Origin: Sphingomonas paeninsulae
Lineage (GTDB): Bacteria; Pseudomonadota; Alphaproteobacteria; Sphingomonadales; Sphingomonadaceae
DNA length: 64,000 nucleotides
Assembly: GCF_003660165.1 (NCBI RefSeq)
Contig: NZ_CP032829.1
Coordinates: forward strand, 2,741,001-2,805,000
Reading direction: 5' to 3'
Position 1 is the stretch's first letter; each line of letters opens with the position of its first letter. Positions 41,664 through 50,220 of the stretch are shown here, one piece after another. Below the pieces are notes generated by a model. That model saw only the letters and a program-made list of their open reading frames with translations. It was not told where the DNA came from and searched no databases. The translations under genes and the position numbers were made by a program.

Positions 41664-42245
41664 GTGGCTAATCGCCGACTATATCCCTGCAAGACGTGTG
41701 GCAAGTTGACCATTTTGCGAATGGGTATGTGCAATCTTCATTACAAGCGCTTGCGCAAACATGGCGACCCGCTCGCTGGCCCGACTTTCCGTGGGGATTT
41801 GCTTAAATGGATCGACAAGCACGTTGATTATAAAGGCGATGAATGCCTGTCTTGGCCCTTCAGTAAGAAGGGTGAGGGCCGAGGCGGCATAACGGTCGAT
41901 GGCAAAGAAATGTGGGTCGCGCGCTATATGTGCGAGCGAGCGCATGGTCCCGCGCCGACGACAGATCACGAGTCTGCGCACTCTTGTGGAAACGGGCATC
42001 TTGGGTGCACTAACCCTCACCACCTGCGTTGGGCGACCCGGACTGAAAATCAGGCGGATCGTTTTAAGCACGGCACTGATAGTCGTGGGGAAAAGTGTGG
42101 CTCGGCTAAGCTAAATCGAGCGCAAGTGCTCGATATCAGAGCTTCCCAAGGGGCGCTTACAAACCGGCAACTAGCCGACAGGCATCAAATTTCAATTGAG
42201 ACTATTCGCGACATTCATAACTGCCGGAGTTGGTCATGGCTGTAA
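41664..42245 (+). CDS. HNH homing-type endonuclease (intruder in connector operon)
   Basis: 193 residues from GTG 41664. N-terminal finger (YPCKTCGK...GMCNLHYKRLRKHGDP), central HNH_3 domain (TDHESAHSCGNGHLGCTNPHHLRWATRTENQADR), and a C-terminal HTH (LTNRQLADRHQISIETIRDIHN) that should add DNA specificity. It lies between the neck gene and the HK97 gp10-like gene, overlapping the latter by 10 bp. Confidence 0.88.
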   Translation: MANRRLYPCKTCGKLTILRMGMCNLHYKRLRKHGDPLAGPTFRGDLLKWIDKHVDYKGDECLSWPFSKKGEGRGGITVDGKEMWVARYMCERAHGPAPTTDHESAHSCGNGHLGCTNPHHLRWATRTENQADRFKHGTDSRGEKCGSAKLNRAQVLDIRASQGALTNRQLADRHQISIETIRDIHNCRSWSWL

Positions 42246-42640
42246 CTGGCTGCAAGACACACACCGACCGCCTGAAGCGCATGGCCAGCCAGGCCAACGT
42301 TGAGCGGGTCGGGAAAGCGCTGTTCAAGGCGGGGCTGGCAATTCAGGTTGAAGCCCAGACCTCGATCACCAAGGGTAAGGTGTCGGGCAAAGGCCATGTC
42401 CGATCGAAGCCGGGGCAGGCTCCCAATGAGGATACCGGCGTCCTGAGCGGTAACATCGAAACCGTTCAGGAAGCGCCGCTCCGGGTGACAGTTTCGAGCA
42501 ACGCGCCCTACGCAATACCGCTCGAACTCGGCACTTCGAAGATGGCCGCTCGCCCGTACATGAAACCTGCCGTCGCCAAGAAGCGCGATGAGGTTACAGC
42601 CTATGTCCGGCGCGTCATTCAAAACACAATTGGAGGTTAA
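42236..42640 (+). CDS. HK97 gp10-like tail completion/connector protein
   Basis: 134 residues. The pattern KPGQAPNEDTGVLSGNIETV...SNAPYAIPLELGTSKMAARPYMKPAV is diagnostic for the HK97-gp10 family. CGGAG lies eight bases before ATG 42236. Confidence 0.9.
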   Translation: MAVTGCKTHTDRLKRMASQANVERVGKALFKAGLAIQVEAQTSITKGKVSGKGHVRSKPGQAPNEDTGVLSGNIETVQEAPLRVTVSSNAPYAIPLELGTSKMAARPYMKPAVAKKRDEVTAYVRRVIQNTIGG

Positions 42641-42642
42641 TC

Positions 42643-42827
42643 ATGGCCCAGTGGCTCAAGTTCAAGCGTGATTACGACCACATCTGGGGACGAACGCGCA
42701 CACTGCGTTTAAGGCGGACAGCGTGGTCTTCGTGAAAGATGAGGTAGCCGATCTTGCCATCGCTGCCAAGGCTGCGGAATCGGTGAAACGCCCAGATAAG
42801 GGCGACGAAAGCCGCGAAGAGGGCTGA
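42643..42827 (+). pseudogene. Small structural protein, frameshifted
   Basis: MAQWLKFKRDYDHIWG is followed, after adding one G to the G4 run at 42686-42689, by TNAHTAFKADSVVFVKDEVADLAIAAKAAESV... to 61 residues, overlapping the next ATG (TGATG). The uncorrected frame stops at 42735. It is a conserved small gene in this position of related phages as far as I recall. Confidence 0.7.
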
Positions 42828-43240
42828 TGGCCAACGATCCCCGTCTGCCTGTTCGTCGGTCCGTCGTCGCGCTCCTACGGTCGGACGCGCCGCTATCGGT
42901 GATGGTAGACGTTCGCACCTATGGACCTGAGACGCCAGCGAACGTGACTTGGCCGTTTAACCGGTATGGCAGCGCGACCTATATCCCTGAGCGAGCGACA
43001 TGCATGGACGGGGCGAAGGTTTTTGTGTCGGTTCATAGCTTTGCGCGCGGCCCCGGAGAAGACGCAGCCTCAGCTATTGCGGCGAGGATAGCCAAGATAC
43101 TCGATGGAGCCACACTGGTGCTTGAAAACGGGGACGAGGCCACTGTCACAGTGACAGGCGGGCAGACACTGAGAGACACGGATGAGGCAAGCGCCTGGCA
43201 CTGCACGACAGACATTGAGGTCACCGTCGTTTCGCAGTAG
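42827..43240 (+). CDS. DUF3168-like tail terminator protein
   Basis: 137 residues. VRRSVVALLRSDAPLSVMVDVRTYGPETPANVTWPF...VHSFARGPGEDAASAIAARIAKILDGA...WHCTTDIEVTVV is the DUF3168 pattern. It caps the tail tube for head joining. Confidence 0.87.
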   Translation: MANDPRLPVRRSVVALLRSDAPLSVMVDVRTYGPETPANVTWPFNRYGSATYIPERATCMDGAKVFVSVHSFARGPGEDAASAIAARIAKILDGATLVLENGDEATVTVTGGQTLRDTDEASAWHCTTDIEVTVVSQ

Positions 43241-43249
43241 GCCTACGGG

Positions 43250-43465
43250 GTGGACGACACCCCCTCCGATGCTGAACGCCTGTTTGGCGCACTGATCGCG
43301 CAACTGCACGCGAATGGCACGATTGATCTTGATGACATTTCGGAGATGGCATTACGGCTCGATTCTCCCGAACTGGCGGCAGCGGTGCGCGGGTATGCGT
43401 TCGAGGGCGCTGTGAAGCCGGGGGATCGGGTGAAGGTGCGATTGACGGTTGTTAAGCCCGTTTAG
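43250..43465 (+). CDS. Small phage protein
   Basis: 71 residues from GTG 43250 (AERLFGALIAQLHANGTIDLDDISEMALRLDSPELAAAVRGYAFEG). Helical; no family recognised. It is the last rightward gene before the leftward moron block; the 3' ends overlap by four bases. Confidence 0.65.
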   Translation: MDDTPSDAERLFGALIAQLHANGTIDLDDISEMALRLDSPELAAAVRGYAFEGAVKPGDRVKVRLTVVKPV

Positions 43466-43785
43466 CCGTTGTCGTCATCTTTATCATACGGAACCGGGGA
43501 AAATAGATCGTTCGCCGAAGAAAGTAGGCTGTTCGGCGTTTCGTGCGCGTGTGGAATTTCTCTCATTCTCTGTCGGGCCTGTTCGAGTATTTTTGCGACA
43601 CAATATGGCACGACCGTAATCACCATTGCTGTTGCCGCCGATGCAGCAAGGCCGGGAGCGCCTAGAGCCTGATCACCATAGGCGGGCCTCGCTATCTGCA
43701 TAAGCGTACCCCACATGAGCCATGTGCTGCACCCGGCGGCAAAGAGCGTAATGATGTCGAACAGCCCAACGATTGCTTTGAACAT
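43462..43785 (-). CDS. Membrane protein in moron block
   Basis: 107 residues with two hydrophobic helices (VGLFDIITLFAAGCSTWLMW; LAASAATAMVITVVPYCVAKIL) and a charged cytoplasmic tail. Oriented against the late operon, so it has its own promoter or follows the gene at 44222. Role unknown. Confidence 0.68.
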   Translation of the reverse strand: MFKAIVGLFDIITLFAAGCSTWLMWGTLMQIARPAYGDQALGAPGLAASAATAMVITVVPYCVAKILEQARQRMREIPHAHETPNSLLSSANDLFSPVPYDKDDDNG

Positions 43786-43796
43786 ATTGCCAGCCC

Positions 43797-44222
43797 CTAA
43801 TTTGATGCTGTTACGAGCGGAGATATGTCTTTTTTCTCGAAATCGGCGCGGTGCTGAACGAAGCTTTCTTCATCTACGATTTGCAGATCGGATCGGCCCG
43901 TCATAAATCCCGGCTTGATCTGACAGCGAACGTATTTCGTTTGTCCGGCAGCGACGATCACGTCCACGCTGGCGGTCTTGTTGGTCAGGATATAGTCGCC
44001 TGCGGGCACAGACCATTCGGCGTATTTGCCGCGCCCAAGTTCAACAAGCTCTTGCCCCTTGTAGCGGATTGGGCAGCCTAACGCTGCGCCCATTACGCTA
44101 GAGCCGCGATACATGATGATCGTGGCGGTCGGTATCGTGATAGTCGGAGCGGCAGTTTGAGCCAGTGACATGACTGGCGTGGTAATGATCGCGCAAGCGA
44201 ATGCGGCGAAGTTGATTTTCAA
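43797..44222 (-). CDS. Secreted DUF2846-like protein
   Basis: 141 residues. Signal peptide (residues 1 to about 22, cleavage after SLA). The mature part has IMYRGSSVMGAALGCPIRYKGQELVELGRGKYAEWSVPAGDYILTNK, similar to DUF2846 proteins that decorate the envelope. A lysogenic conversion gene is likely from its leftward orientation and signal peptide. Confidence 0.75.
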   Translation of the reverse strand: MKINFAAFACAIITTPVMSLAQTAAPTITIPTATIIMYRGSSVMGAALGCPIRYKGQELVELGRGKYAEWSVPAGDYILTNKTASVDVIVAAGQTKYVRCQIKPGFMTGRSDLQIVDEESFVQHRADFEKKDISPLVTASN

Positions 44223-44315
44223 GATGATTTACCCCCGTTTGTTACGGCGGCATAGCTATTCGGTTTGGATGCTCGTTTCAACAACCCGGCGATTAAACCC
44301 TCAAAGCCTCACCGG

Positions 44316-44648
44316 TCATCTTCTCGGCAGCATTTCGCAAAGCATCCTCCCCCAAGCATTCATGCTTTTGCCTGACAGTTGGGCGGCCAGTGCGGCTTGC
44401 GCATGAACGCTCGGGTCAATCCGAAACATCACCTTGCCGGAATAAGGCTTCTGCGGCGCTTTGCCGATCTTGGCGCAAGTGGCGATATAGTCCTCAACCG
44501 CCTCATGGAATGCCTCGATAAACGCCTTTCCATCATCGGCATGGAAGCTGATATTGTCATCGATCCCGGCCAGTTTGCCGACGAGGATCATATCGTCGGC
44601 GTCGAAATCGACGGTTGCGGCATAGCCCTTGTAGGTCATTACGGTCAT
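44316..44648 (-). CDS. hicB: HicB family antitoxin
   Basis: 110 residues. The partial RNase-H-like fold (YKGYAATVDFDADDMILVGKLAGIDDNISFHADDGKAFIEAFHEAVEDY) and a C-terminal ribbon-helix-helix/DUF1778-like (SGKVMFRIDPSVHAQAALAAQLSGKSMNAWGRMLCEML) are complete. Start overlaps the hicA stop (ATGA). Confidence 0.9.
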   Translation of the reverse strand: MTVMTYKGYAATVDFDADDMILVGKLAGIDDNISFHADDGKAFIEAFHEAVEDYIATCAKIGKAPQKPYSGKVMFRIDPSVHAQAALAAQLSGKSMNAWGRMLCEMLPRR

Positions 44649-44899
44649 GGCTCAACTCCTAGCTTTATAAGGGAATCGCGGGCTTCACGAACCTGATAAC
44701 GCTTAGCTTCCTTCGCCGGGTGAGGGCGGTGGAAGCTGAAAACCAGTTCGCCTTTCACGAAACGGACGCGAGAACCATTGCCCTCGATCACTTCGCATCC
44801 GACCGCGACCAGCAAGCCCTCAATGGCAGCCCATGCAATGGTGCCCGATGCCGGATCGGTGAACACCATCTTGAGCGTCTTCTTATGCTTGCTATTCAT
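44645..44899 (-). CDS. hicA: HicA family mRNA interferase toxin
   Basis: 84 residues with a double-stranded RNA-binding-like fold. The catalytic histidine is in VFSFHRPHPAKE. The toxin gene precedes the antitoxin gene, as usual for hicAB. Sited inside the tail operon in the opposite orientation, it could stabilise the prophage or act against other phages. Confidence 0.9.
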   Translation of the reverse strand: MNSKHKKTLKMVFTDPASGTIAWAAIEGLLVAVGCEVIEGNGSRVRFVKGELVFSFHRPHPAKEAKRYQVREARDSLIKLGVEP

Positions 44900-44905
44900 G
44901 CTGGC

Positions 44906-44934
44906 ATATAGCGATAGCGCAGGCGGAAATGCAA
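44906..44934 (-). promoter_or_regulatory. hicAB promoter
   Basis: Read leftwards: TTGCAT (44929-44934), 17 bp, CTATAT (44906-44911), six bases before the hicA ATG, so the mRNA should be nearly leaderless. Nested GCGATAGCG/AGCGCTAGCG-type repeats around 44911-44950 may be a HicB operator. Confidence 0.55.
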
Positions 44935-44991
44935 GCGAAAAGCGCTAGCGTTCTGCGATAGTTCCGGCGCGCGCCTTCGTCACGTCCGACA

Positions 44992-45018
44992 GGGCGGATC
45001 GAAAGGGTCGCCCCTTTT
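44992..45018 (+). terminator. Terminator-like hairpin before the tail tube gene
   Basis: GGGCG (44992-44996) / CGCCC (45009-45013) with a 12-base loop and TTTT. The same CCCCTTTT-CATTTA context as the terminator at 40726, followed by motif copy 4. Confidence 0.55.
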
Positions 45019-45025
45019 CATTTAA

Positions 45026-45038
45026 CCAGCGTCGGTAA
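45026..45038 (+). promoter_or_regulatory. Late-region 13-bp motif, copy 4
   Basis: CCAGCGTCGGTAA after a terminator-like hairpin and just downstream of the moron block. It ends 59 bp before the tail tube gene. Confidence 0.7.
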
Positions 45039-45097
45039 ACCCTCCGTCGTCACAGATTTAATGTTCCGCGAAATCATTCACGTTCGCGGAGATAACC

Positions 45098-45553
45098 ATG
45101 GCACGTCCGGCACTCATCAAAGGCGGCTATTTCACCATCCTGATGGGCGATGGAGCCACACCGGCGGAGGTGTTCACTGTCCTTTGCGGCCTGAATACGC
45201 GGTCCTTCACCATCCAAACCAACACGAGCGACGTGTTTGTAGCCGATTGCGCGCTCCCAGAAGATGTACCAGCGCGTCAGGTTAATCTCACCGGCAAGCA
45301 GTGGGACATGAGCGGTGCGGGATTGTATAACCGTACTGACGCCACCCGCATTCGTGCAGCCGTGGGCGTTGTTAAAAACTACCGGTTCAGCGAACTTGAG
45401 CCAGCTTCGCCCGCCGTTGCGGTGGATTCAGGCTGGTGGGCTGGCGCTTTCGTCCTGACTAACTGGCAGCAGCAGGCCGCTGATGGGCAGTATGTCACCG
45501 CCTCCATGACCTTTGTGTCTGATGGCCCGGTTCTTTGGGTTCCCACCGTTTAA
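45098..45553 (+). CDS. Major tail tube protein
   Basis: 151 residues (GGYFTILMGDGATPAEVFTVLCGLNTRSFTIQTNTSDVFVADCALPEDVPARQVNLTGKQWDMSGAGL...). This is the phage/GTA tail tube pattern. GGAG lies ten bases before the ATG. Confidence 0.9.
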   Translation: MARPALIKGGYFTILMGDGATPAEVFTVLCGLNTRSFTIQTNTSDVFVADCALPEDVPARQVNLTGKQWDMSGAGLYNRTDATRIRAAVGVVKNYRFSELEPASPAVAVDSGWWAGAFVLTNWQQQAADGQYVTASMTFVSDGPVLWVPTV

Positions 45554-45565
45554 GCGAGGTGGCCC

Positions 45566-46208
45566 GTGCAGACGCATATTGATCTACTATTCGGCGACGG
45601 CGAGTACACGTTCAAGCTTGGCTTGCGGCAAATCCTTGCGATCGAAGAAAAATGCGGCCCTATCGGCGAGGTATTTGCCCGGCTGCTGAAGGGGCGCTAC
45701 GTCGGCAACGTCGATGGTTCGGGCATTGGACTAGCTTCTGAAGGCGCGTTCCGCGTTGACGATATCATGGAAACAATCCGGCAGGGCCTCATCGGTGGTG
45801 GAGCGGGGTCGTTGATGGCATTCCAGTCGTAGTCACGTCGATTGTCGCAAACCGTTTGGTCGCCACCTACGTCGATGGACTGCCGCTTAACCGAAGTTGG
45901 ACGGACGCCACCGCCGTGATGTCGGCCTGCATCGAAGGTTATAACCCTCCCGAAAAAACAATCGCTGAGCCTAAAAAAAAAGTGAGGCCGTCGCGCTCGA
46001 CTGGGGCGAAATCCTCGCCAACTGCAACGTGATGGGGGTTGCGCCTAGCGAAGCTGGCAAGTTGACGCTCTACGAGTACGGCGCGCTGCTGCACTTCTGG
46101 AACAAGCGCAACAGCCCCGACGAAGAGGAAGAGGTCGAGGCTCCCGACTTCGATATCTTCGAGGCTGAGACTGCCCGTCTGATCGCCGCTGGCGTGGCCG
46201 CGAACTGA
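45566..46208 (+). CDS. Tail assembly chaperones (TAC_11/GTA-gp10 and TAC_6), joined by -1 frameshift at an A9 run
   Basis: Part 1 (THIDLLFGDGEYTFKLGLRQILAIEEKCGPIGEVFARLL...) matches the GTA gp10/TAC_11 family. It is interrupted at the G4 run 45805-45808; adding one G continues VVDGIPVVVTSIVANRLVATYVDGLPLN...PPEKTIAEPKKK up to nine A's at 45973-45981. Staying in frame ends at 46032. A -1 slip enters SEAVALDWGEILANCNVMGVAPSEAGKLTLYEYGALLHFW... to 46208, a TAC_6 domain. This equals the lambda G/GT arrangement. The stop overlaps the tape measure start. Confidence 0.78.
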
Positions 46209-48556
46209 TGGCCGTCACTTCAGACAGTGTCGTCGTTACGCTTGAGGCGAAGATCGACGGCTATAATCGAGACATCAACCAAGCGGCAGACAACACATCT
46301 CGTAAACTCGATCAGATTACGGGTTCCACGAAAAAGATGGGCGCGGCTGGGACTGATGCATTCGCATTACTTCGCGGTGCTGCTGTTGGATTTGCCGCCT
46401 CCGTAGGAGTCGACGCTCTCGCTCGGGTTATTAAGTCCGGCCTTGATTACGCAGCGGGCTTAAAAAACATAGCGCAAGCCGCAGGGGTTAGCTCGCAGTT
46501 TCTTCAGGAATTCAGGTTTGCAGCGACTGCCAGTGGCGCAACCATAGAACAAGCGGATGCGGGACTAGCAAAATTCAGCAAATCCTTGGGAGATGCATTC
46601 AACGGCAAGTCGAAAGAGGCTGTCGCCAATGTAACGGCGGCACTCGTCGGGACCGGCGTGTCACTGCAACAACTCGCCAAAATGACCGATAGCGCACGGT
46701 TTGAAGCGATCTCTGATGGGCTGTCGAAGATCAAAGACCCTGCCCAAGCCGGAACACGCGCTCTGGCATTGTTTGGAGAGGCTAACCGCGCGCTGATCCC
46801 CACATTGACAGCGGGCGGTGCCGCGTTTCGCAAGGCTGCATTGGACGCTCAATCTTTCGGGCTGATCCTCTCAGATAGCCAGATCGCACACGCTGATGAG
46901 ACTGCGAGTAAAATCCAGCGCTTAACCCAAGCGTTGCAGGTCAAGATCGCGGGCACGGTGGCAGATAATGCCAATGCTATCGGCACCTTGGCGAATGAGT
47001 TGACTAACCTCGCGGTCTGGGCAGTGAAGGCGGGTCAGCAGTTCATTGGCTTTGCAAACATCGTGCGAAACCAAAGCTTTTTGACGGCTCTCGGAACCTA
47101 CAAGAGCGCTGACCTACTTGCTGCCGCCACTCCGAAGGGCAACGCAGTGTCGGCAATCCGCGGCGCGGCGGACGCACAACGCCGACTTGCATCTGCCGAG
47201 AGACAAGTCGGCTACGCTCCGGATTCCGCATCCAATCAATCCGAGTTGGTTGCAGCCAAGAGAGCGGCTGTGGACGCCGTTCAAAATGCCAAAGATGCTG
47301 TCACCGCGGCGAAAGCGTCGCTCAACCCTAATGCGGGAAATGCGACCGCAGGAGGCTCCGCCACAGTAACTCCGCCTAAAGGCCCTAAAGGTCCAAAAGG
47401 AAAAGATCCCGCGGACATCGAGCGCGAATTCAACCGCGCCCTTGCTCGCGCGCAGGAAGACTACCTCCGCGAGCAGGAGGACATGACTGCGGACATCGCG
47501 ATCCGCGCCGGGATCGAGAGCGACCTAGCTGAACGCCAACGCCTCCAGTCCGTCGAGGATGTGAGCCTCAACAAGGATTATTCACAGGCACGCAAAGACA
47601 CGCTGATCGCCGCCATCGACAAGGCGGCATCAGCCCGGCAGGATTCGATCAACCAGCAGAAGATCGAAGCGCTTGCTGATGAGTCCGCCAAGATCGCCGT
47701 TGGCTCCCTAAGCAGCCAAGAGGATATTCTAAAATTGCAGGGCGGGCTTGCAACTACGCAGGCGAAACGCCGCGATATTGAACTGTCGATCATAGCGCTC
47801 AAGTATGAAGAGGAGCGCATTCAGAACCAGCGCGTGATCGATGACACGCTCGCCAGCAAAGAGGCTAAAGCAGATGCGCGTCGTCGCAACGAGACGCTGG
47901 CGCAACGTCAGAACTTAGATATTCAGACGGCCGAGCAGAACACGATGACGCCGGGCGAAAGCTATTTGAAGGATCTCCGGAAAGACGCTCAGGGCCTTAA
48001 CGAGGATTTCCAGCAAGTTGCTGTCGACGGCCTTAAGTCTCTCAACGACGGGATAGCCGACGCCATTCTTAGCGGCAAATCGCTAGGTGAAGTGTTCAAT
48101 TCGGTCGTTAACCAGATCGTCTCTGGCTTGCTGAAGATCGCTATTCAACAAGCGATAATTAAGCCGCTCGGGGAATCGCTGTTCAGCGGCGGCGGCGGCG
48201 GGGGAGGCCTGCTTTCCGGCATCGGCAATTTTGCGAGCAAACTCGTCGGTCGCGCATCCGGTGGTGACGTGCAGGGTGGTCAGACCTACCGAGTCAATGA
48301 AACGGGCATTGAGGGTTTCCAGCCAGCCGGGTCGGGAAAGATTATCCCGCTCGGTCGGATGCCGACCGCAGTCTCAGGCGGCGGTACATCGATCGTTCAA
48401 TCCTTTACTCTGGACGCGCGTGGCGGTGTCGTAACGCAAGACCTTCTTGATTACGTCAACGCACAGGCGGGGCAGGCGGCAATTGCGGGGGCGCGTGGGG
48501 GCGCTCAGATCGCATCGCGAAACTATGCCAAAGCAGCCGCCCGGAGGCTTGCATGA
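46208..48556 (+). CDS. Tail tape measure protein
   Basis: 782 residues. An N-terminal coiled region (VTLEAKIDGYNRDINQAADNTSRKLDQITG), a hydrophobic part (LLRGAAVGFAASVGVDALARVI), long helices, a Gly-rich stretch (FSGGGGGGGLLSGIGNF) and a C-terminal GFQPAGSGKIIPLGRMP domain. It sets tail length, about 115-120 nm by the usual rule of thumb. Confidence 0.93.
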   Translation: MAVTSDSVVVTLEAKIDGYNRDINQAADNTSRKLDQITGSTKKMGAAGTDAFALLRGAAVGFAASVGVDALARVIKSGLDYAAGLKNIAQAAGVSSQFLQEFRFAATASGATIEQADAGLAKFSKSLGDAFNGKSKEAVANVTAALVGTGVSLQQLAKMTDSARFEAISDGLSKIKDPAQAGTRALALFGEANRALIPTLTAGGAAFRKAALDAQSFGLILSDSQIAHADETASKIQRLTQALQVKIAGTVADNANAIGTLANELTNLAVWAVKAGQQFIGFANIVRNQSFLTALGTYKSADLLAAATPKGNAVSAIRGAADAQRRLASAERQVGYAPDSASNQSELVAAKRAAVDAVQNAKDAVTAAKASLNPNAGNATAGGSATVTPPKGPKGPKGKDPADIEREFNRALARAQEDYLREQEDMTADIAIRAGIESDLAERQRLQSVEDVSLNKDYSQARKDTLIAAIDKAASARQDSINQQKIEALADESAKIAVGSLSSQEDILKLQGGLATTQAKRRDIELSIIALKYEEERIQNQRVIDDTLASKEAKADARRRNETLAQRQNLDIQTAEQNTMTPGESYLKDLRKDAQGLNEDFQQVAVDGLKSLNDGIADAILSGKSLGEVFNSVVNQIVSGLLKIAIQQAIIKPLGESLFSGGGGGGGLLSGIGNFASKLVGRASGGDVQGGQTYRVNETGIEGFQPAGSGKIIPLGRMPTAVSGGGTSIVQSFTLDARGGVVTQDLLDYVNAQAGQAAIAGARGGAQIASRNYAKAAARRLA

Positions 48557-49145
48557 GTATCATGTTGCCAGACCCTCGGTATCTGGAGGTTTCATTCTCT
48601 CCGTTGGATTGGGGGCAACTCTTACGCCGTCACTGGGCGGCCCGGTCCAGCGCATCAATCGCCTCGGAAATCGCACAGCCATAAGTTACACGCTGCGTCC
48701 GCTATACAGTCCAACCGAGGGCCGTATCTTCGTGGCGCGGCTTATGCGTGGTCGTCAGGTCGGCGTTATCGTGGTGGTGCCCCAATCAGGGATCATCGTC
48801 GGAACGCCTGGAAGTCCGCTGGTGAACGGCGCTGTTGGTGGCGGCATCGCTTTGCCCATCAAAGGGCTGACGGCGGGCTATGTAATGAAGGAGGGTCAAC
48901 CTCTGTCGATCATCCATAACTCACGTCGCTTCCTGCACTGGTTTGCTGGTGATTATACGGCTGATGGCTCAGGTAGCGGGGCCACCAACATATATCCGCC
49001 GTTGCGCACGGCGTTGACGAACAACGATGTCATCGAGATTGCCAAGCCGTACATCGAAGGCTCGCTTTCCGCTGACAGTGATCGCTGGAGCAAGCAGGCC
49101 GCGGCCCGAAACCCGATCAGTTTCACTGTGACGGAGGACGCATAG
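48553..49145 (+). pseudogene. Distal tail protein, frameshifted
   Basis: Starts at ATG 48553 (MSIMLPDPRYLEVSFSPLDWG; overlaps the tape measure stop). Adding one G to the G5 run at 48611-48615 continues ATLTPSLGGPVQRINRLGNRTAISYTLRPLYSPTEGRIFVARLMRG... to 49145, 197 residues. It corresponds to the gene usually found between tape measure and DUF2163 proteins. The uncorrected frame stops early. Confidence 0.75.
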
Positions 49146-49798
49146 TGGCCACTCCAGCGATGGTCACAGCCCTTCAGGCGAACCCGACCACATTATTCGG
49201 TGCGCTCCAGATCGACCTGAAATCGGGGCAGACCGTCCGCGTCCTCGACGGCTGCGCCAGCCTTACCTTCAACGGCGGCACGTTCACTGGACTTGACCCA
49301 TTGTTCGGTACGATTGCGGCCATCGACACCATTGAGGACGGGTTCGGCGACGAAGCCCCAGCGTTGTCGTTCAATTTCATCCCGGCCAGCGGTGCATCGA
49401 TCGCAGCGCTGGCGGTACCTGCGAACCAAGGCTCACGCGTCCGTGTCTGGTTGGGCGCTCTCGACACATCCTACAACGTCGTCGCTGACCCAATCCTGCT
49501 GTTCGACGGTGAACTTGACCAGATCACGCCAACAGTCGGCAAGGACAAGCGCGAACTCGACGTAGATGCCGTCTCTGGAATGGAGCGGTTCTTCGACAAT
49601 CAGGAGGGTGTCCGCCTTTCGCCGACCTTTCATAAATCATTGTGGCCGGGAGAGACGGGTTTGGACAATATCACCGGGCTTGAAAACAAGGTTTTCTGGG
49701 GCGTGATGGGTGAAAGCGTTTCGCCTGTGACCATAGGTTATGTCGGCGGTCCTTCTGGAGGCAGCGGTCGCGGCAATTCTGGCGCGGTCCAATGGTGA
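49145..49798 (+). CDS. DUF2163-like tail tip protein
   Basis: 217 residues. VTALQANPTTLFGALQIDLKSGQTVRVLDGCASLTFNGGTFTGLDPLFGTIAAIDTIEDG...LFDGELDQITPTVGKDKRELDVDAVSGMERF is the pattern of phage baseplate hub-like proteins next to a peptidase gene. GTG start (TAGTG). Confidence 0.82.
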   Translation: MATPAMVTALQANPTTLFGALQIDLKSGQTVRVLDGCASLTFNGGTFTGLDPLFGTIAAIDTIEDGFGDEAPALSFNFIPASGASIAALAVPANQGSRVRVWLGALDTSYNVVADPILLFDGELDQITPTVGKDKRELDVDAVSGMERFFDNQEGVRLSPTFHKSLWPGETGLDNITGLENKVFWGVMGESVSPVTIGYVGGPSGGSGRGNSGAVQW

Positions 49799-50220
49799 TG
49801 CACGTCCTAGAACGCCGAAAAATCGCCACCGAGGCGACGATGGCGCGGTTCGTGGGCAAAGAATTTCGTTGGGGTTCCGCCGATTGCGCCAAGCTCGCTG
49901 CCTTCCACCTTCGCCAGTTGGGCGTGAAGGTCGGTATTGCGAAGGCGGGCAAGTGGACAACCGCGCTGGGAGCCAAGGCGGCTTTGAAGCGAATGGGCGT
50001 GAAGTCGCTTTCGGAATTGGCTGACAAGCATCTGGCGGAGATCGCACCCGCTGCCGCACTGCCGGGCGATATCATGATCATGCCCGGCGATAATGATTTT
50101 GAAGGGTTAGCGATCGTGCTGGGGAACGGGGCCGTGCTTGGCTGGCACGAAGAGGCGGAAGGGTGCGCGGTGTTGCGCATTACCTATGAGCAAACGCGGG
50201 CTTGGCGGGCGATTGTATGA
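49798..50220 (+). CDS. Tail tip peptidase-like protein (NlpC/P60-type, DUF6950-like)
   Basis: 140 residues. FRWGSADCAKLAAFHLRQLG contains the Cys of an NlpC/P60-like fold; PGDIMIMPGD and VLGWHEEAEG provide further conserved positions. It probably cuts peptidoglycan or assembles the tail tip. ATG 49792 is an alternative start. Confidence 0.8.
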   Translation: MHVLERRKIATEATMARFVGKEFRWGSADCAKLAAFHLRQLGVKVGIAKAGKWTTALGAKAALKRMGVKSLSELADKHLAEIAPAAALPGDIMIMPGDNDFEGLAIVLGNGAVLGWHEEAEGCAVLRITYEQTRAWRAIV

